A stretch of DNA of 14,522 nt from an uncultured Pirellulales bacterium (GTDB lineage Bacteria; Planctomycetota; Planctomycetia; Pirellulales; Lacipirellulaceae). The notes under the pieces are model-generated. The model searched no databases and had not been told where the DNA came from. It saw only the letters and a program-made list of their open reading frames with translations. Within the stretch, counting starts at the first letter, position 1. Each line of letters begins with the position of its first letter. This document shows positions 14,462 to 14,522 of the stretch, piece after piece. A program made the translations under genes and the position numbers. Location: NCBI GenBank assembly GCA_947258835.1, contig CAMYJY010000017.1, forward strand, positions 1 through 14,522, written 5' to 3'.

Positions 14462-14522
14462 ATTCCCGCGCAGGCGGGAATCCAGTAGCAGTGCCAGTGG
14501 TCTAGATTCCCGCCTGCGCGGG
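14462..14522. repeat. dRS3-like inverted repeat pair at the window edge
   Basis: ATTCCCGCGCAGGCGGGAAT (14462-14481) is a 20-mer with 8-bp self-complementary ends. It matches the ATTCCC-N8-GGGAAT pattern of the dRS3 repeats described in Neisseria. An inverted copy starts at 14506 and is cut by the window end. The pair forms a perfect 18-bp stem (14465-14482 with 14505-14522) around a 22-base spacer. This is probably a dispersed mobile or recombination-associated palindrome. More copies may continue beyond 14522. Confidence 0.8.

Noticed and set aside
14440..14475. GGGGTTCCAGTC resembling a tRNA T-arm
   Set aside because: No acceptor, D-arm or anticodon stem can be drawn around it. The bases belong to the dRS3-like palindrome and its flank.

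Overview
The window reads as a chromosomal segment of a planctomycete, most like the Pirellulales. This is inferred from protein style and repeats, not from a marker gene. Pointers are a lipoprotein with a LolA-like domain and the remnant of a large fused C-terminus, an M50-like membrane protein with the C-terminal charged tail common in that phylum, a secreted protein that is about 29% cysteine, and many intergenic hairpins built on 'ACCACGAAG'-type words. Coding is moderately GC-rich, genes lie on both strands, and long operons are absent. I see no rRNA, tRNA, CRISPR, transposase, integrase or phage genes.

Layout. 93-623 (-) is a Nudix hydrolase of ADP-ribose pyrophosphatase type. 890-1960 (+) is an M50-like membrane protein that has lost metal ligands. 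2007-2999 (-) is a YgfZ/GcvT-like folate-binding protein. 3000-3544 is an intergenic cluster of palindromes. 3545-4744 (-) is a divergent LarA/DUF2088 protein. 4745-5108 holds another palindromic element. 5109-6353 (+) is a lipoprotein that appears internally deleted and frameshifted. 6542-7120 (+) is the Cys-rich repeat protein, closed by a strong terminator. 7214-7903 (-) is a DedA-family membrane protein. 8001-9341 (+) is a phosphohexomutase. 9380-10669 (-) is MtaB and 10763-11113 (-) a ClpS-like adaptor. 11222-12601 (+) is an M20 dipeptidase. 12805-14088 (+) is seryl-tRNA synthetase. 14089-14522 has no gene and ends in a dRS3-like inverted repeat.

Most genes are housekeeping (translation, tRNA modification, envelope precursor synthesis, proteolysis, metabolite repair) and do not form one pathway. 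The less ordinary material is of three kinds. First, three proteins keep a recognisable fold but lack signature residues: the M50-like protein, the LarA-like protein and the ClpS-like protein. Second, the exported Cys-rich protein alternates acidic cysteine repeats with basic helices and was extended by a 213-bp internal duplication. Third, a family of dispersed palindromic elements occupies nearly every larger intergenic gap, and one lies directly against the serS start codon.
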